Program-made: the position numbers and the translations under genes
Shown here: positions 59,924 through 60,000 of the stretch, piece by piece
Layout of the letters: the number at the start of each line of letters is the position of its first letter
Numbering within the stretch: the stretch's first letter is position 1
The notes under the pieces: generated by a model
Database searches by the model: none
Seen by the model: only the letters and a program-made list of their open reading frames with translations
Told to the model about the DNA's origin: nothing
DNA from: Hydractinia symbiolongicarpus
Lineage: Eukaryota > Cnidaria > Hydrozoa > Anthoathecata > Hydractiniidae
Assembly: GCF_029227915.1 (NCBI RefSeq)
Contig: NC_079886.1
Span: 18,330,501 to 18,390,500, forward strand
Reading direction: 5' to 3'
DNA length: 60,000 nucleotides

Positions 59924-60000
59924 AATGACTGTCCTTTTATTCTTAAATGCATATGTGATGTAGAATATAATTGTTTTAATTAAAAATAAAATGTTTTGAT

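Overview
The window is AT-rich animal DNA: short coding exons with GT..AG splice sites, long introns, no operons and no long open frames. The proteins it encodes (integrin alpha, kinesin-1) and its dense load of small non-autonomous repeats fit an invertebrate, most plausibly a hydrozoan cnidarian. That assignment is inference; no species-diagnostic sequence was recognised.

Layout. (1) About 1.40-16.90 kb, minus strand: a complete integrin alpha subunit gene, here copy A, with 31 coding exons and 1013 aa. (2) About 20.56-47.02 kb, minus strand: a second complete integrin alpha gene, copy B, with 31 coding exons and 1019 aa, lying head-to-tail upstream of copy A. Both encode a signal peptide, a seven-bladed beta-propeller without an inserted I (vWA) domain, three DxDxDxxxD cation loops, thigh, calf-1 and calf-2 domains, a furin-type cleavage site, one transmembrane helix and a GFFKR cytoplasmic motif. 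Every pair of corresponding exons differs in length by a multiple of three, so all 30 coding introns sit at matching positions and phases. This supports both a tandem duplication and the gene models. (3) From 57.99 kb to the right edge, plus strand: the first two coding exons of a kinesin-1 heavy chain, divergent from the integrins. The rest of the gene lies beyond the window.

Between and inside the genes are repeats: a 44-copy 29-bp minisatellite in copy A, a 7-copy 116-bp array in copy B, two non-autonomous DNA transposons (MITEs) with clear terminal inverted repeats and target duplications at 54.8-55.7 and 56.7-57.1 kb, a probable SINE, a dispersed family with shared ends in several introns, and a possible piggyBac-like remnant. 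The 11 kb between copy B and kinesin shows no convincing gene.

The integrin alphas are expected to pair with beta subunits as cell-matrix receptors at the plasma membrane. Kinesin-1 moves cargo along microtubules in the cytoplasm. Nothing links their functions beyond proximity. I found no unmistakably new system. The strongest oddities are the ten-aspartate C-terminus of integrin copy B and the splice-acceptor-like motif repeated in every unit of both large intronic arrays.
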